Positions 42,124-51,033 of a stretch of 64,000 nucleotides of DNA are shown in pieces (position 1 is the first letter of the stretch; every line of letters begins with the position of its first letter). The notes under the pieces are model-generated. The model worked only from the letters and a program-made list of their open reading frames with translations. It was not told the origin of the DNA and ran no database searches. The stretch is from the NCBI GenBank assembly GCA_965232815.1, contig OZ247427.1, forward strand, positions 1,550,001 through 1,614,000, given 5' to 3'. A program made the position numbers and the translations under genes. Origin of the DNA: Bin87 sp026710825. Its GTDB lineage: Bacteria > Chloroflexota > Dehalococcoidia > Lucifugimonadales > UBA3495.

Positions 42124-43743
42124 ATGCCCGCAAAGCAAATGGCATACGCTGAAGACGCCCGCAAGTCGCTACGCACCGGAATCGACATCCTGGCCGATTC
42201 GGTCAAGATTACCCTGGGTCCCCGCGGCCGCAACGTCGTGCTGGACAAGAAGTTCGGACCCCCGCAGGTCTGCTCCGACGGCGTGACCATCGCCAAGGAG
42301 ATCGAGCTGCCCGACGTTTTTGAGAACATGGGCGCCCAGCTTCTGAAGGAAGCCGCCACCAAGACCAACGACGCCGCCGGCGACGGCACCACCACCAGCA
42401 TCGTGCTGTCCCAGGCCATCATCCACGAAGGCTTCAAGAACGTGACCGCCGGCACCAACCCCATGGCCATCAAACGTGGCATCGAGGCCGCCGTGAGTCG
42501 CGTGGTCGCCGAACTGCAGGGCATGTCCCAGCCCGTGGAGACGCGCGAGCGCATTGGGCAGGTTGCCTCCCTTTCCGCCCATGAAGACGCCATCGGCGAG
42601 ACCATCGCCGAGGCCATGGAGAAAGTTGGCAAGGACGGCGTCATTACCGTCGAAGAGTCCCGCGGACTTGCCGACGAGATTGAGTACGTCGAGGGAATGC
42701 AGGTCGACCGCGGCTACACCTCTCCTTACTTCATCACCAACGCCGACCGCATGGAAGCCGTCATCGAAGATGCCTACCTCATCATCACCGACAAGAAGGT
42801 TTCCGCCGTTGCCGACCTGGTCCCCGCCCTGGAACAGCTGCTGCAAGCTGGCCAGAAGAACGTGGTCATCGTCGCCGAGGACATCGACGGCGAAGCGCTG
42901 GCCACTCTGGTGGTCAACAAGCTGCGCGGCATCATGAACGTGCTGGCGGTCAAGGCGCCCGGCTTCGGCGATCGTCGCAAGGCCATGCTCGAAGACATTG
43001 CAATTCTGACCGGTGGCACCGTCATCAGCGAGGAAACCGGTCGTCGCATGGATTCGGCCACCATCGAGGACTTTGGACGCGCCCGTCGTATTTCGTCCAC
43101 CAAGGACGACACCACCGTCGTGGAAGGCCACGGTTCCGAGGACGCGATCCAGGCCCGCATCAACCAGCTCAAGGCCCAGATCGAAGACACCACCTCCGAG
43201 TACGACCGCGAAAAGCTGCAGGAGCGGATGGCCAAGCTGTCCGGCGGCGTCGCTGTCATCAAGGTTGGCGCAGCCACCGAGATCGAACTCAAGGAGCGCA
43301 AGGCCAGGGTGGAAGACGCCCTGTCCGCCACCCGTTCTGCGGTTGAAGAAGGCATCGTCCCTGGCGGCGGAGTCGCTCTGGTTCGCTCCCAACGGGCCCT
43401 GGATACCATCGAAGGGTTGACCGGAGACGAGATTGTCGGCGTCAACATCATTCGTTACGCTCTCGAACAGCCGCTGAAACTCATCGTTGAGAATGCCGGT
43501 TCCGAGGGAGCCGTGGTGCTCAACCAGGTGAAGCATCAATCCGATGACTACGGTTACGACGCCGAGCTGGGCGAATTCGGCCCCATGCTCGAGCGTGGCA
43601 TCATAGACCCGGTAAAGGTGACCCGGTCTGCTCTGCAGAATGCCGCGTCCGTGGCCGCCATGGTGCTCACCACTGAGTCCATGATTGCCGAGATCCCCCA
43701 GCCGGCTTCGGGCATGATGGCCAACCCCCAGATGGATTTCTAG
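42124..43743 (+). CDS. groEL: Chaperonin GroEL
   Basis: A 539-residue GroEL that folds client proteins with ATP. D52 (in CSDGVTIAKEIEL) and D87 (AAGDGTTT) match the ATPase residues at the E. coli numbering; KAPGFGDRRKAMLEDIAILTG is split over the apical-intermediate region, and EEGIVPGGGVAL is present. The C-terminus is ASGMMANPQMDF without the GGM repeats of the major chaperonins, as in many secondary or non-proteobacterial copies. GAGGAGA precedes ATG 42124. It lies inside the putative island, so it may be an extra copy. Confidence 0.97.
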   Translation: MPAKQMAYAEDARKSLRTGIDILADSVKITLGPRGRNVVLDKKFGPPQVCSDGVTIAKEIELPDVFENMGAQLLKEAATKTNDAAGDGTTTSIVLSQAIIHEGFKNVTAGTNPMAIKRGIEAAVSRVVAELQGMSQPVETRERIGQVASLSAHEDAIGETIAEAMEKVGKDGVITVEESRGLADEIEYVEGMQVDRGYTSPYFITNADRMEAVIEDAYLIITDKKVSAVADLVPALEQLLQAGQKNVVIVAEDIDGEALATLVVNKLRGIMNVLAVKAPGFGDRRKAMLEDIAILTGGTVISEETGRRMDSATIEDFGRARRISSTKDDTTVVEGHGSEDAIQARINQLKAQIEDTTSEYDREKLQERMAKLSGGVAVIKVGAATEIELKERKARVEDALSATRSAVEEGIVPGGGVALVRSQRALDTIEGLTGDEIVGVNIIRYALEQPLKLIVENAGSEGAVVLNQVKHQSDDYGYDAELGEFGPMLERGIIDPVKVTRSALQNAASVAAMVLTTESMIAEIPQPASGMMANPQMDF

Positions 43744-43769
43744 TCCCACTGAATTCAGCGGGAATTGCA

Positions 43770-43798
43770 GCCGGGGCGGTCACCACGACTGCCCCGGC
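43770..43798 (+). terminator. Hairpin after groEL
   Basis: Arms GCCGGGGC (43770-43777) and GCCCCGGC (43791-43798) are exact complements with a 13-base loop, 27 bases past the groEL stop. There is no U-run. Confidence 0.5.
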
Positions 43799-43904
43799 GT
43801 TGCGGCCCTGATCGCCGACCGTGTCCGTAACGCTTCAGGTTCTAAGGAAACCGGATAATTTAAGACACTGGAAGAGCTCGCGCGCACCCGTTTTCACCCG
43901 AACT

Positions 43905-43995
43905 GTCATTGCGAGCGCAGCGTGGCAATCTCGTTGCCGATTGAGTCGTTACGCAGGCAGCGAGATCGCCACGTCATTTCGCTCCTCGCGACGAC
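43905..43995. repeat. Dispersed inverted repeat (GTCATTGCGAGCG...CGCTCCTCGCGACGAC)
   Basis: Left arm begins GTCATTGCGAGCGCAGCGTG and continues to GCAATCTCG; the right arm is its near-complement from CGAGATCGCC to CGACGAC, with a spacer of about 27 bases. This is a common non-autonomous intergenic repeat form. Short related pieces occur near 36277 (GGCAATGACAG) and 36475 (ATCGCGAGGAGCG). Confidence 0.6.
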
Positions 43996-44263
43996 AAACT
44001 GGGTACGCGTGAGACGGAAAGAGTGATTGAAACGACACTCCTGTCGCCCGGGGCAGCGTCTATTCAATAGTTCTCTCAGGTCCAGGCACCAAGGCGCGCA
44101 GTCGAATTGCGCCGCGTCGCACATACTCGACACCGCTTGCTTCCTTGCCGATGGTCTGCGCCCGGCAGGATTGGCACGAATGGACATCACACCCAAGCTG
44201 TCAGGACAGCAGCAATCGTCCGCACCGACCGCGACCAACGCCAATCCAAAAAGGAGGAAGGTC

Positions 44264-44470
44264 ATGTTCAGTGGTATCCCGATCATCAGTTTCGGTGCGA
44301 CCGACGGCCGGAAGGCCAATGTTTTTATCAATAACCGACCCGCCGGAGCGATCCGGCGCTATGAAGGGACAATCTGGACCTATGAGCACAGTGGCCTCAG
44401 CCTGGTGGGTTCGCAGTTGGAGATCAGGCGGGCCATAGTGCGTCACCATCGGCCAGCGGTGGATTCATGA
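44264..44470 (+). CDS. Small hypothetical protein
   Basis: A 68-residue protein with GGAGGAAGG upstream of ATG 44264. It reads MFSGIPIISFGATDGRKANV then GAIRRYEGTIWTYEHSGL. It probably forms a small beta-rich domain. I do not recognise it. It lies after groEL and before another unknown gene, on the same strand. Confidence 0.45.
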   Translation: MFSGIPIISFGATDGRKANVFINNRPAGAIRRYEGTIWTYEHSGLSLVGSQLEIRRAIVRHHRPAVDS

Positions 44471-44578
44471 TCGAGGCACTGGCCGCTGAGATTATCGTCT
44501 GCGCTGCCCGGCGCTACATCGTCATGGGATCTTAAGACAACGGATCGACCGGCACTGGTCGGATCCATGGAGGAAAAA

Positions 44579-45118
44579 ATGGTGACTCCAGACGAACACG
44601 CACCAACACTGGGCCAGTCGGCCACCCCGGCCAGCAAGTCGCAGCAGCAGTCCTGGGCCCAGGACCTGCTGGATACCATCAAAACCAACCGCCTGGACAC
44701 GATCAGGACCAACCGCAGCCCCACAGCGTGGCTATCCCGACCACACTCCCAAAACGAAGCTGAGATTCCGACGCTGGCCGCCGAGCTCATGGCCAACGTC
44801 CATTCTGAACAGTACACGCCGGGAACCGGCGCAAATCACAGTGGTGGCCACCGCAGCAGCCGCGAAATCGCCATCGCCGCCCAGCAGGTCATGGGCGACG
44901 CCCCGCCCAACATCCGCCACCAAATGGCGGCCGCGTTCGCCGTTCTGATCGTTGAGCCGGCCCGCGCCGCGGCCGAACGTCGGAAAGACCGCGACGTTCG
45001 CGTCAGGATCGCGGCCATGCAGGAGTTCATACGACTCCATCTGTTCAAAGGCGACGCCCAAGTCTACCTCGCCCGCCCCTTGGCCCAATTGACCTGCATC
45101 GCCGAGCCGGACCGCTAG
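44579..45118 (+). CDS. Hypothetical protein
   Basis: A 179-residue protein; ATG 44579 is preferred with GGAGG about six bases before it. The first 60 residues are low complexity (Gln/Ser/Ala, with KTNRLDTIRTNR). A helical C-terminal part follows (SSREIAIAAQQVMGDAP, AAAFAVLIVEPARAAAERR). The family is unknown. It might be a mobile-element gene, as a resolvase fragment follows. Confidence 0.45.
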   Translation: MVTPDEHAPTLGQSATPASKSQQQSWAQDLLDTIKTNRLDTIRTNRSPTAWLSRPHSQNEAEIPTLAAELMANVHSEQYTPGTGANHSGGHRSSREIAIAAQQVMGDAPPNIRHQMAAAFAVLIVEPARAAAERRKDRDVRVRIAAMQEFIRLHLFKGDAQVYLARPLAQLTCIAEPDR

Positions 45119-45411
45119 ACGCCGCTGCACCGATCGGTCGGGGTCGCCAACGATTCATCAGGGTGGCGTGCTTGCGATACCACAACCTCACGGCTTCCGG
45201 CAGGAACGTCGCGGAATACGTGCCGTAGGATCCCGCCGGTCCGGTTCACCAAGTCGGGTTACCTGCGCTCCAACGCGACGCGTACTTCTACCGCGGCATA
45301 CATGTACAGATCGGCCGTGAGGGTTTTTCATCGACATCGGTTTCCCGGACCAACCACTCCCGGTGCAGGGTCAGCGTGGGCAGTTGAAACGTCGGAGAAG
45401 GTCCATCGAAC

Positions 45412-45816
45412 TGCATCGGCGACACCCTGGTCGTGCCCAAACTCGACCGCCTCGCCAGGTCCGTCCCTGATGCCCGCGCCATCGCCGACCAGCTTCAAGA
45501 ACGCGGCGTGAAGATGGCCCTTGGCCGGACGCTCTCCGACCCGGACGATCCCATGGGCAAGATGTTCTTCAATGTCCTCGCCACCTTCGCCGAGCTCGAG
45601 GCCGATCTCATCCGCATGCGCACCCGCGAGGGCATGGCCATCGCCCGCACCAAGGGGAAATTGCGCGGCAAGCAGCCCAAACTCTCAGACCGACAGCAGC
45701 GGGAACTGTGCCGCATGCACGCCACGGGCGAGTATTGCATCAGCGATCTCGCCGAGCTCTTCTCCGTCTCAAGACCAGCGGTCTATCGCACTCTCAACCG
45801 ACGCAATTCCCCTTAG
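45412..45816 (+). pseudogene. Serine recombinase (resolvase) lacking its N-terminus
   Basis: The open frame (from 45388) reads LVVPKLDRLARSVPDARAIA, DPDDPMGKMFFNVLATFAEL, EADLIRMRTREGMAIART, then a helix-turn-helix CISDLAELFSVSRPAVYRTL. This is the resolvase/invertase family from about its second catalytic motif to the end. The first 60 residues with the catalytic serine are missing, and the sequence before 45388 does not supply them. Inactive as it stands. Confidence 0.75.
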
Positions 45817-45861
45817 CGTACGATTCTGCTCCCTACCGGAATCGACCCGTACAGGGGATGC

Positions 45862-46665
45862 TCAATTGCTACTGGGGTGAGCGTCGAGCATCTCGACCCG
45901 TACCTGCATTGCTCTGGGATACAGCGCCGGGCCAAACTGGTTGAACATCGCCACGTCCGCCGCATCGCGCCCATAAGCGACGGCAACTCGCCCTCCGCGT
46001 GGAACGGCCTGCGTTGCATCGAAGGTGTACCAACGGCCATCTACGTACGCCTCGAACCAGGCATGAAAATCCATGGGCTCGAGTTCGTGCAGATAGCCGA
46101 CAACCATACGCGCTGGGATACACAGACTGCGGGATAACGCGATGCCCAAATGAGTGAGCTCTCGGCATACGCCCTCGCGCTGCTGGTTGACCTCGACTGC
46201 CGACATCTGAAAATTGCTGGAATCTGGATTGAAACGCACGGAAGTGCGGATCCACCCGACAATTCTAGCCACTTGATCGTAGCCGGGCTCGACGCCGTCT
46301 ACAATTTCCCTACCGAGGTCCATAAACCGGTCGGACTCGCAATAACGGCTGGGAAGAAGATAGGTTAGAACCTCGTACGGTAGATTGTGCACCTCCTGAA
46401 ATGGCGCGCCAGGCGACACATCAATGCCGTCTGCGGTTGAAACGTCCGCAGATCTACGGATAGAAAACTCACCCGGGGGTGCGATCAACCGCTCGCACAG
46501 GTTGCCGTAGCTGTCCGCATATTCTGTGACCGGTACGCTTGGCGTCGACGTGCAGTCCTCATGCGCCACCCACTGTTGTGCTCCACTTCGAGGGCGGAGC
46601 ATCAGGATAAAAGGAGTAGGGACCCTCACATCAAAGGTAATATCGCAACTTGTACGAAGCCACAT
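45862..46665 (-). CDS. Transglutaminase-like cysteine peptidase-fold protein
   Basis: A 267-residue protein with an N-terminal bacterial transglutaminase-like beta domain and the core: C167 in REGVCRELTHLG, H201 in DFHAWFEAYVDG, and D216 in WYTFDATQ form the catalytic triad. AGGGAG precedes ATG 46665; a longer in-frame start lacks one. It resembles proteins found beside circularly permuted ATP-grasp and alpha-E genes, but those partners are not here. Proteolysis or amide chemistry is possible. It appears intact. Confidence 0.85.
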   Translation of the reverse strand: MWLRTSCDITFDVRVPTPFILMLRPRSGAQQWVAHEDCTSTPSVPVTEYADSYGNLCERLIAPPGEFSIRRSADVSTADGIDVSPGAPFQEVHNLPYEVLTYLLPSRYCESDRFMDLGREIVDGVEPGYDQVARIVGWIRTSVRFNPDSSNFQMSAVEVNQQREGVCRELTHLGIALSRSLCIPARMVVGYLHELEPMDFHAWFEAYVDGRWYTFDATQAVPRGGRVAVAYGRDAADVAMFNQFGPALYPRAMQVRVEMLDAHPSSN

Positions 46666-47048
46666 TTCGACTCCCTTACTTGTCAAAACCACGTCATCAG
46701 TTGGCTATGGTCCGGTGTTACAGGACGCCGTGTCAAGGACAGCGGCAAGACGTGCCACTGCGCTGTCGATGACCAGCGAAAAGCAACTGTGTTTGATATG
46801 GATCGACCGTCGCGTTCCAATTGCCGCCAGTCAGGAAAGGGGTCAGTGTCCATCCGGCGCAGGTGTGGAACCATCCACTTACGGATTACGGACGGTGGCG
46901 CCGATCAAACAGCGTTGCGAAACAGTTCACCAATGCCCTACGCGGCACGGAGATTGTGGACATGGCGGCCTTCGAGACCGGAGTTCACTGCATGGAGTAT
47001 ACCGCCGCGACGGGCCAGATAATCCATCTGCCCCTGTAGGCCCGCGAG
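46666..47048. other. About 380 bases with no recognised gene
   Basis: Upstream of the transglutaminase gene (so it may hold its promoter) and followed by gene fragments. Short ORFs on the plus strand have no motif. Nothing else is seen. Confidence 0.4.
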
Positions 47049-47231
47049 TCAACCCCACAATTGCCGGTATGCCAATGCCGTTCCTTCGGCCAGCGCCTCC
47101 AATTCGGCCCACCCGATGGTGGGGTGAACCCGAGGATTGAACGCGCCTTGCGAAAACCCGCAGTCAGTGCCGGCCATCACGTTCTCCTGGCCCAGCAGGA
47201 AGGCATGCCGGTCGACAGCCAGGAGCGGCAT
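47049..47231 (-). pseudogene. C-terminal fragment of a MetE-like (cobalamin-independent methionine synthase family) protein
   Basis: The last 60 residues of a methionine-synthase-II-like protein: ENVMAGTDCGFSQGAFNPRV, HPTIGWAELEALAEGTALAY, ending RQLWG. The Cys in GTDCGF is a zinc ligand in the family. The rest of the gene is absent; at its broken end lies an IS1182-type remnant in the opposite orientation. Confidence 0.65.
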
Positions 47232-47730
47232 GCGATAGTTGACGCGGCGGATTTGCTGGGGCAGTTGCTGCTCCAGGACGTGGAGCGTGGCGAGACCGGC
47301 GACGACGCTGACGCTGACGGCGGGGTGAGCCTCAAAGATTGGGTGAGCAAGAACCAGTGGTGTCGGTGGATGATCCCCAGATGCGCCACGGACACAAGGC
47401 CGCGGTGGTGGTGGACAGCGACACCCAGTTGATCACGGCGGTGGACGTGCTGACGGGGAACGCTCTGGACAATCTGGGCGCGTTGGAGTTGGCAGAGCAG
47501 AGCGAGGCCAGCGCCGGTGTGCCGGTGGTAGAGTCCATAGGGGACAGGCAGCACCCGTCACGCCTTTGTCGACGCCGGGCGCAAGGTGGTGGCGCGAGTG
47601 CAGGGACGGCCCACCCGCAAGCACTTCCCCAAGGAAGACTTCGTCATCGATCTGATGGCGGGAAGCTGCACCTGTCCGGCGGGGCAGGCCACCGGTGCCA
47701 TCGTCCCAGCAGGGAAACGAACCGACTAAT
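47205..47730 (+). pseudogene. IS1182-like transposase remnant
   Basis: Pieces of an IS1182-family DDE transposase in shifting frames: VSVDDPQMRHGHKAAVVVD, SDTQLITAVDVLTGNALDNL then GALELAEQSEAS, and after a frameshift GRKVVARVQGRPTRKHFPKE and DFVIDLMAGSCTCPAGQ. The region around the first catalytic motif is truncated and the C-terminal DDE part is missing. No terminal inverted repeats found. Confidence 0.65.
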
Positions 47731-48021
47731 TGTCGTCAAGCACGAGTTACCAATGAACTCTGCCATCCCGAGCGAAGTGTCAACGGGGGCGAGTTGGCCG
47801 GCATTACGCAACGGCTGTTGGGCGAACCGAGGAGGGTATCAATAAGGCAGAGGACGCCGGAACGTCGCACGGACACATGAACTCCACCGATGCGTTGCAG
47901 TGAACGTGCCGACGACGGTGTCCAGCTATCTCCGATTTCGTGCTTGGATCCCCCCAGAGATCGTGTACGACAAAAGTTCGGTAACATTTTATTTGAGGCA
48001 ATGAGGGATTCATCAATGCGC

Positions 48022-48045
48022 TATAATAGGCTAGACAGACTAGAC
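48022..48045 (+). promoter_or_regulatory. Promoter -10 and possible operator of the Phd-VapC operon
   Basis: A consensus TATAAT at 48022-48027 is followed by CTAGACAGACTAGAC (48031-48045), a repeat that can also pair as CTAG-CTAG and suits autoregulation by a Phd-type antitoxin. No good -35 is seen at the ideal distance. GGAG lies seven bases before ATG 48056. Confidence 0.45.
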
Positions 48046-48055
48046 GGAGTTTGCG

Positions 48056-48328
48056 ATGACCACCTGGCAATTGCAGGACGCCAAGAACCGATTCAGCGCA
48101 TTGGTGGAGGCCGCTCTTACAGGGGAACCACAGGAAGTTACTCGAAGGGGCAAACCGGTCGTGGTAGTGGTGGCCTTCGAAGAATACCAACGGCTATGCA
48201 AAAGGGATGCCGAGAATACGCCGTCGTTCGTGGACCATCTGCTGGCAATTCCGAGGGGCAGCCAGGACGACGGCTTCGAGCTGCCCTGCCGTACCCGGGA
48301 TTACACGCCCAGGACAGTCGATTTCTGA
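48056..48328 (+). CDS. Phd/YefM-family antitoxin
   Basis: A 90-residue antitoxin. The DNA-binding N-terminus reads TTWQLQDAKNRFSALVEAAL, followed by GEPQEVTRRGKPVVVVVAFE and EYQRLC, the full Phd fold; the C-terminal tail would cap the toxin. Its stop is adjacent to the ATG of the PIN toxin (stop TGA 48326-48328, start 48329). It probably represses its own promoter. Complete. Confidence 0.9.
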   Translation: MTTWQLQDAKNRFSALVEAALTGEPQEVTRRGKPVVVVVAFEEYQRLCKRDAENTPSFVDHLLAIPRGSQDDGFELPCRTRDYTPRTVDF

Positions 48329-48745
48329 ATGTACCTCCTGGATACAGTGGTCGTTTCGGCATTGCGACGACCCGAGCGACACGTCTCGGTTGCCCGGTGG
48401 TTGCAGGACCAGCGGCCACAAGGCCTGTACATCAGCGTGATGACGGTAGGCGAAATCATGTACGGGGCGGCCCGGCAGCGCAGGACGCAACCGGCATTTG
48501 CTGAATTGCTGGATCGCTGGCTGGAGTCTGTGGCGTCCTCGTTCCATGACCGTATCCTTCCGTTCGACGAGGCGGCAGCCAGGCACTGGGGTCTTCTGCA
48601 CGCGGAACTGGGTTACACCAATTCCGACCTACAGATTGCTGCCATCGCCCTACACCGCAGTTTGACGGTGGTCACCCGCAACGTCCGCGACTTCGCCCCC
48701 ACCGGAGTTACGGTGCTGAACCCATTCGAAGAAGCTGATGACTGA
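48329..48745 (+). CDS. VapC-type PIN-domain toxin
   Basis: A 138-residue PIN ribonuclease. Acidic residues D5 (MYLLDTVV), E42 (TVGEIMYG), D100 (YTNSDLQIA) and D121 (RNVRDF) are all in place for the Mg-dependent active site. This subgroup, paired with Phd-type antitoxins, is FitB-like. It overlaps by eight bases the following nucleotidyltransferase fragment. Probably functional. Confidence 0.9.
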   Translation: MYLLDTVVVSALRRPERHVSVARWLQDQRPQGLYISVMTVGEIMYGAARQRRTQPAFAELLDRWLESVASSFHDRILPFDEAAARHWGLLHAELGYTNSDLQIAAIALHRSLTVVTRNVRDFAPTGVTVLNPFEEADD

Positions 48746-48932
48746 CCGCCCTGACTTACCGCGCCGTGGTCGGGAAGAGCTGGAGGCGGTACTGCGCGAG
48801 CACCTACCCAACGCCGAGGTGTGGGCCCACGGCCGCAGTCGGATCATTGGTCGGTGTCACTCTGGCAGCGACCTGGATCTGGTGTTGCGCAGCCCTACCC
48901 TAGAACCCCTGGGCTACGAGTACGTTGGGTAA
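48738..48932 (+). pseudogene. Truncated MNT-type nucleotidyltransferase
   Basis: A 64-residue frame with LEAVLREHLPNAEVWAHGRS and GRCHSGSDLDLVLRSPTLEP, the nucleotidyltransferase core (GS/DxD; DLDLV). The usual glycine-serine of GSR reads GRSR, one residue longer than normal. The C-terminal 40-50 residues of such proteins are missing. It starts inside the VapC 3' end. Either a minimal protein or, more likely, a truncated remnant. Confidence 0.6.
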
Positions 48933-49452
48933 GCATAGTTAGGAATCGTCAACAACGGGGATTTCCTGACACGCCGGGGCAGGCAGGAATGCCGAGGATA
49001 TACCTCTACGCAGCGATTGAGATGCTGCTGTCGCTTCCCACCAGATCGCGCAGGGACCTGGTCGACCAGCTTCTCATCCAGCACTATCACCTGCTTGGCA
49101 AGTCCTTCGCGCACGATACGTGCCCTGTCCAGGATCCTGTCGCTACCCTTCTTGATGGTCTCGACTGATGTGGTGATCTCTTCCAGGCTGTTGGATTGGC
49201 GTTCAATCTCCCGAACGTCGCTTTCGATGGCCTCGAAGTCCGCAGGTTTTCAATGAAGCGGTCGCCTTAGCGGCGGACCTGTTCGGCGTCAATACGGCCT
49301 TGGGCCTGGCGGAGGGCCATCACACCGATCTTCATGGCCGTAACGGCGAATTCGGCGCGCTCGGGGCCGGACGGGTATTGCGCCAGCTCGGTGCACAGGT
49401 CCGGATCGGATATGGCGATCTCAAGGTTCAGGGTCGCGGCGTCGCTGATCAT
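48914..49452 (-). pseudogene. Broken coiled-coil protein of unknown family
   Basis: On the minus strand a 61-residue start (MISDAATLNLEIAISDPDLC, ending GRIDAEQVRR) is followed by TAA and GDRFIENLRT in the same frame, then, after a frame change, ADFEAIESDVREIERQSNSL, EEITTSVETIKKGSDRILDR, and KQVIVLDEKLVDQV. The pieces appear to be one helical gene with a nonsense codon and an internal deletion. Family not identified. Confidence 0.5.
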
Positions 49453-49753
49453 AGTTTGCCACCAGGTTGAAAGTAAGTCCCGCGGAGACCTCTCTGCGGT
49501 GCGGGATTTACATTTTCTAAACAGGGTGGGTCATGTTTGTCCTGCTACTGATGTCATCCTCCGGCATCGTCCAAAAACTACTCGGAGTGTCGGAAGGTAT
49601 CCGCCTGAGGGCAACAACGGCTGTCCACCCGTCGTCCTGGGTGGGCTCGGACGCTGGAAGTGCAGCGGTATCCATCGGCGGTGGCAACGCTCAAATCCGT
49701 ACACCCGAGTACGGGGATTTGGCTAAGGCTGAGAACGATCATCGCGTCGCTGA

Positions 49754-50308
49754 GGAAGTCCGCTTGCGTACGTCGCCGCCACGCGGTCTCGCAACCATCT
49801 GCTGGCTTGCCTGATCCGGGCGTACATCAACGAAACGCTTGCCGACCACCCGGTGTTCTACGGCAAGTTGTCCGGGCATCTGGAGCGGATCATCCAGGAC
49901 CTGCGCAATAAGGTGATCGACGCCGCCGAGGCGGCCAAACTCCAGGCTGCGCTGAAAGCCCAACTCGACTCTGAGCAAGACATTGCGGCCCAACTGGGTC
50001 TGTCGTCCGAATCCTTCGCCATCTATGAGATCATCGGCCAGGGCGAAACGTCCATGATCTCCGAGGGAGCCCGGGCGGAATACCATGTCCGCATGGACGA
50101 GGAGCAAAAGGAAGCCACTGAGAGAGTGGGAACTGCTCTGACGCAGCATCGGAACGTAGTGGACTGGCAGACCAACCATGATGTCCAGCGGCTCATGCGC
50201 CGCGACATCAAGCGCGTACTGAGGGACGGGCAGAAGTACACCGAAGCCGAACTCGATGATCTGGCCAATCGCATCGTGAATGCGTTCCGCAGCCGGAGCG
50301 CACGATGA
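49754..50308 (+). pseudogene. hsdR: C-terminal fragment of a type I restriction enzyme R subunit
   Basis: The frame is open from 49754 without a proper start. It reads SRNHLLACLIRAYINETLAD, HPVFYGKLSGHLERIIQDLR, and then a helical C-terminus to NRIVNAFRSR, which fits the end of HsdR. The motor and nuclease domains are absent. The next gene, a YgjP-type metallopeptidase-like protein, overlaps by four bases, as is common after hsdR. The restriction system is dead here, and no hsdM or hsdS is present. Confidence 0.65.
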
Positions 50309-51033
50309 TGGAACGGGACAGCATCCGTTTCGGTGACACCACCATCGAGTACCAGGTCCGTCGCAGCGAACGGCGCAAGAAGACCATCCAGGTCACCATT
50401 GACGGCGGCGGTGTCCAAGTTGCCGCGCCGATGGACACGCCGGCCGATGCCTTGCAAACCCTGGTGCGTCGTCGCGCGCCCTGGATCCTCAACCACGCGT
50501 CCCACGGGTCGCTGGCCGTTGCGCCCAAACGTTTCGTCAACGGGGAAACGTTGCCATACCTGGGGCGCAACGTGCGCATGGTGTTCGAGACCGCCGATGT
50601 GCGCACGCCGGAAGTCCGCTTCGACCACTGGCGGTTCACCATAAAGGTGCCGCTGGAACTCCCTGAAGAGCAGCGTTATGAACGCATCCGCAACAAGATC
50701 GTCGCATGGTATCGAGGTAGGGCAACGATATCACTGCAGGCCGGCGTGAAGCAGTGGCTGCCACGTTTCGGAGGTGGCCCTGTCCCCGATGTCCTCATTC
50801 GGGACCAACGTCAACACTGGGGAAGTTGTGCCCCGTACGGCACGCTGCGTTTCAACTGGCGCGTCGTGATGCTTGAACCCGCTCTAGTTGAGTAAGTCAT
50901 CGTTCACGAGCTGGCGCAGCTCACGGTGCGCAACCACTCGGACGACTACTGGAAATTGGTTGTGCGGATCGTTCCGGATGCACAGGAACAGCGGCGGAAG
51001 CTGAGGAATGTTGGCCGCGCGCTGCCCCTGTGA
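50305..51033 (+). pseudogene. YgjP-like (M48/SprT-type) metallohydrolase with a nonsense codon
   Basis: From ATG 50305 the frame runs FGDTTIEYQVRRSERRKKTI, later RFVNGETLPYLGRNVRM, RDQRQHWGSCAPYGTLRFNW, RVVMLEPALVE, then TAA at 50893-50895 in place of a tyrosine, and continues in frame VIVHELAQLTVRNHSDDYWK to TGA 51031-51033. The zinc motif is HELAQ instead of HELAH, so both a stop and a lost ligand disable it. YgjP-type genes accompany type I restriction loci. Confidence 0.75.

Noticed and set aside
42169..43749. A 526-residue minus-strand ORF opposite groEL
   Set aside because: It is the antisense shadow of groEL, caused by GC-rich codon use; the plus strand has unmistakable GroEL motifs.
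50893..50895. TAA inside the YgjP-like gene considered as recoding
   Set aside because: TAA is not a recoding codon for Sec or Pyl, and the zinc motif beside it is also damaged, so a pseudogene is the better reading.
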